Assembly: GCA_037349315.1 (NCBI GenBank)
Contig: JBAIAC010000018.1
Coordinates: forward strand, 12,462,001-12,526,000
DNA length: 64,000 bases
Reading direction: 5' to 3'
Source: Chelydra serpentina
Lineage: Eukaryota; Chordata; Testudines; Chelydridae
Under the pieces are notes generated by a model. The model saw nothing but the letters and a program-made list of their open reading frames with translations. It made no database searches and had not been told where the DNA came from. Below, one piece after another: positions 63,421 to 64,000 of the stretch (position 1 is the first letter of the stretch; each line of letters begins with the position of its first letter). The position numbers were made by a program, and so were the translations under genes.

Positions 63421-63620
63421 AGGGGCTAGATTATTAAAGGTATTTGAGTGCCTAAAGATGCAGCTATGCACCCAGTGGGAATTTTTAAAAGAACCTAGAT
63501 GCCTAACTCCCATTGATTTCAATCAGCTTTGAAACTGATGGGACTTGGGAGTTAGGCACTCAGGCACTTTTGAAAATCCTACTAGGTGCCTATCTGCACT
63601 TTAAATATCTGGCCCCTAGT
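63421..63620. mobile_element. Palindromic MITE
   Basis: CTAGGGGCTAGATTATTAAA at the left and ATATCTGGCCCCTAG at the right are inverted. The centre, CTCCCATTGATTTCAATCAG and TGATGGGACTTGGGAGTTAG, is itself a long palindrome. Confidence 0.8.
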
Positions 63621-64000
63621 GCTTCTGTAATAGTACAGGATTACTGTGTGGATACATTGCAATAATGCTCTTGAGAAAAGTATGCCTACTATGGATACCT
63701 TGCATCATTGCAACTTACATCAGTAGAATCACACCAATGGAAGTTGCAATGATACAATTCTATGTTATAGACAAGGTTTTATCACATCCTGGGATACATG
63801 ATATACTCAGATAAACTGCCTTAGAAAAATTGTGTTTTGTATCAACTGCCCTATGTCTGGTTCATAAAACATATCTGTTATGGCTGTAGGTCTGGAAATT
63901 GGGCGGTTTTATGCAAATAAAGTGCCACCTAATTGTATGTTTCAGTATGCGTCATCTCATTTGCATACAATTACCATAAAATCTAAGTTTCTCTGTACAC

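Larger units (their letters stand above)
62151..64000 (+). other. EGF: EGF intron running off the window
   Basis: It begins with a GTAAGT donor. A MIR-like SINE lies on the minus strand at about 62435-62580. A palindromic MITE lies at about 63421-63620, inside a wider interval (about 62787-63777) bounded by inverted CCTTGTCTA-like ends. I see no further EGF exon. Confidence 0.75.

Overview
This is vertebrate nuclear DNA, most likely from a turtle. Coding sequence is confined to short exons with GT/AG junctions separated by kilobases of repeat-rich DNA. The repeats are a sauropsid set: CR1 LINEs (one ending in the typical ATTCTATGATTCTA-like tail), a tRNA-headed SINE resembling the cryptodiran turtle Pol III SINE, CORE-SINE/MIR relatives, many palindromic MITEs and short hAT-like MITEs with 8-bp target duplications. 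The turtle assignment is an inference from repeat content and was not checked against a database.

Two protein genes lie head to tail on the + strand. Positions 1-13470 hold the 3' half of LRIT3, a retinal leucine-rich-repeat/Ig/FN3 membrane protein: a large intron, one exon (9471-9776), an intron, and the terminal exon (12404-13470). The LRR exons are upstream of the window. After about 23 kb of intergenic DNA, the EGF precursor gene starts at 36391 with a short signal-peptide exon. It continues through a calcium-binding EGF-like exon (50215-50346) and three exons of the first YWTD (LDLR class B) beta-propeller (54102-54301, 55379-55560, 61920-62150), then runs out of the window. The LRIT3-EGF order agrees with the human 4q25 neighbourhood as I recall it.

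The most interesting observation is the EGF-like exon at 50215-50346. Human EGF, as I recall it, goes straight from the signal-peptide exon into the propeller. Here a phase 1-1 cassette encodes a complete six-cysteine DIDEC domain between them, and skipping it also leaves the frame open.

Repeat landscape: the intergenic region carries a decayed Ty3/gypsy-type retroelement (about 23400-26260) that appears to lack the reverse-transcriptase core. The third recognised EGF intron carries a 5'-truncated APE-type LINE on the minus strand (55995-58888) with an 11-bp target duplication and a nearly open RT reading frame. Seven hAT-like MITEs have matching 8-bp duplications, and one contains a 32-bp GC-rich minisatellite. 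Two TG microsatellites sit beside near-perfect inverted repeats. I saw no CRISPR array, operon, phage or bacterial-type system and no functional tRNA or rRNA gene.
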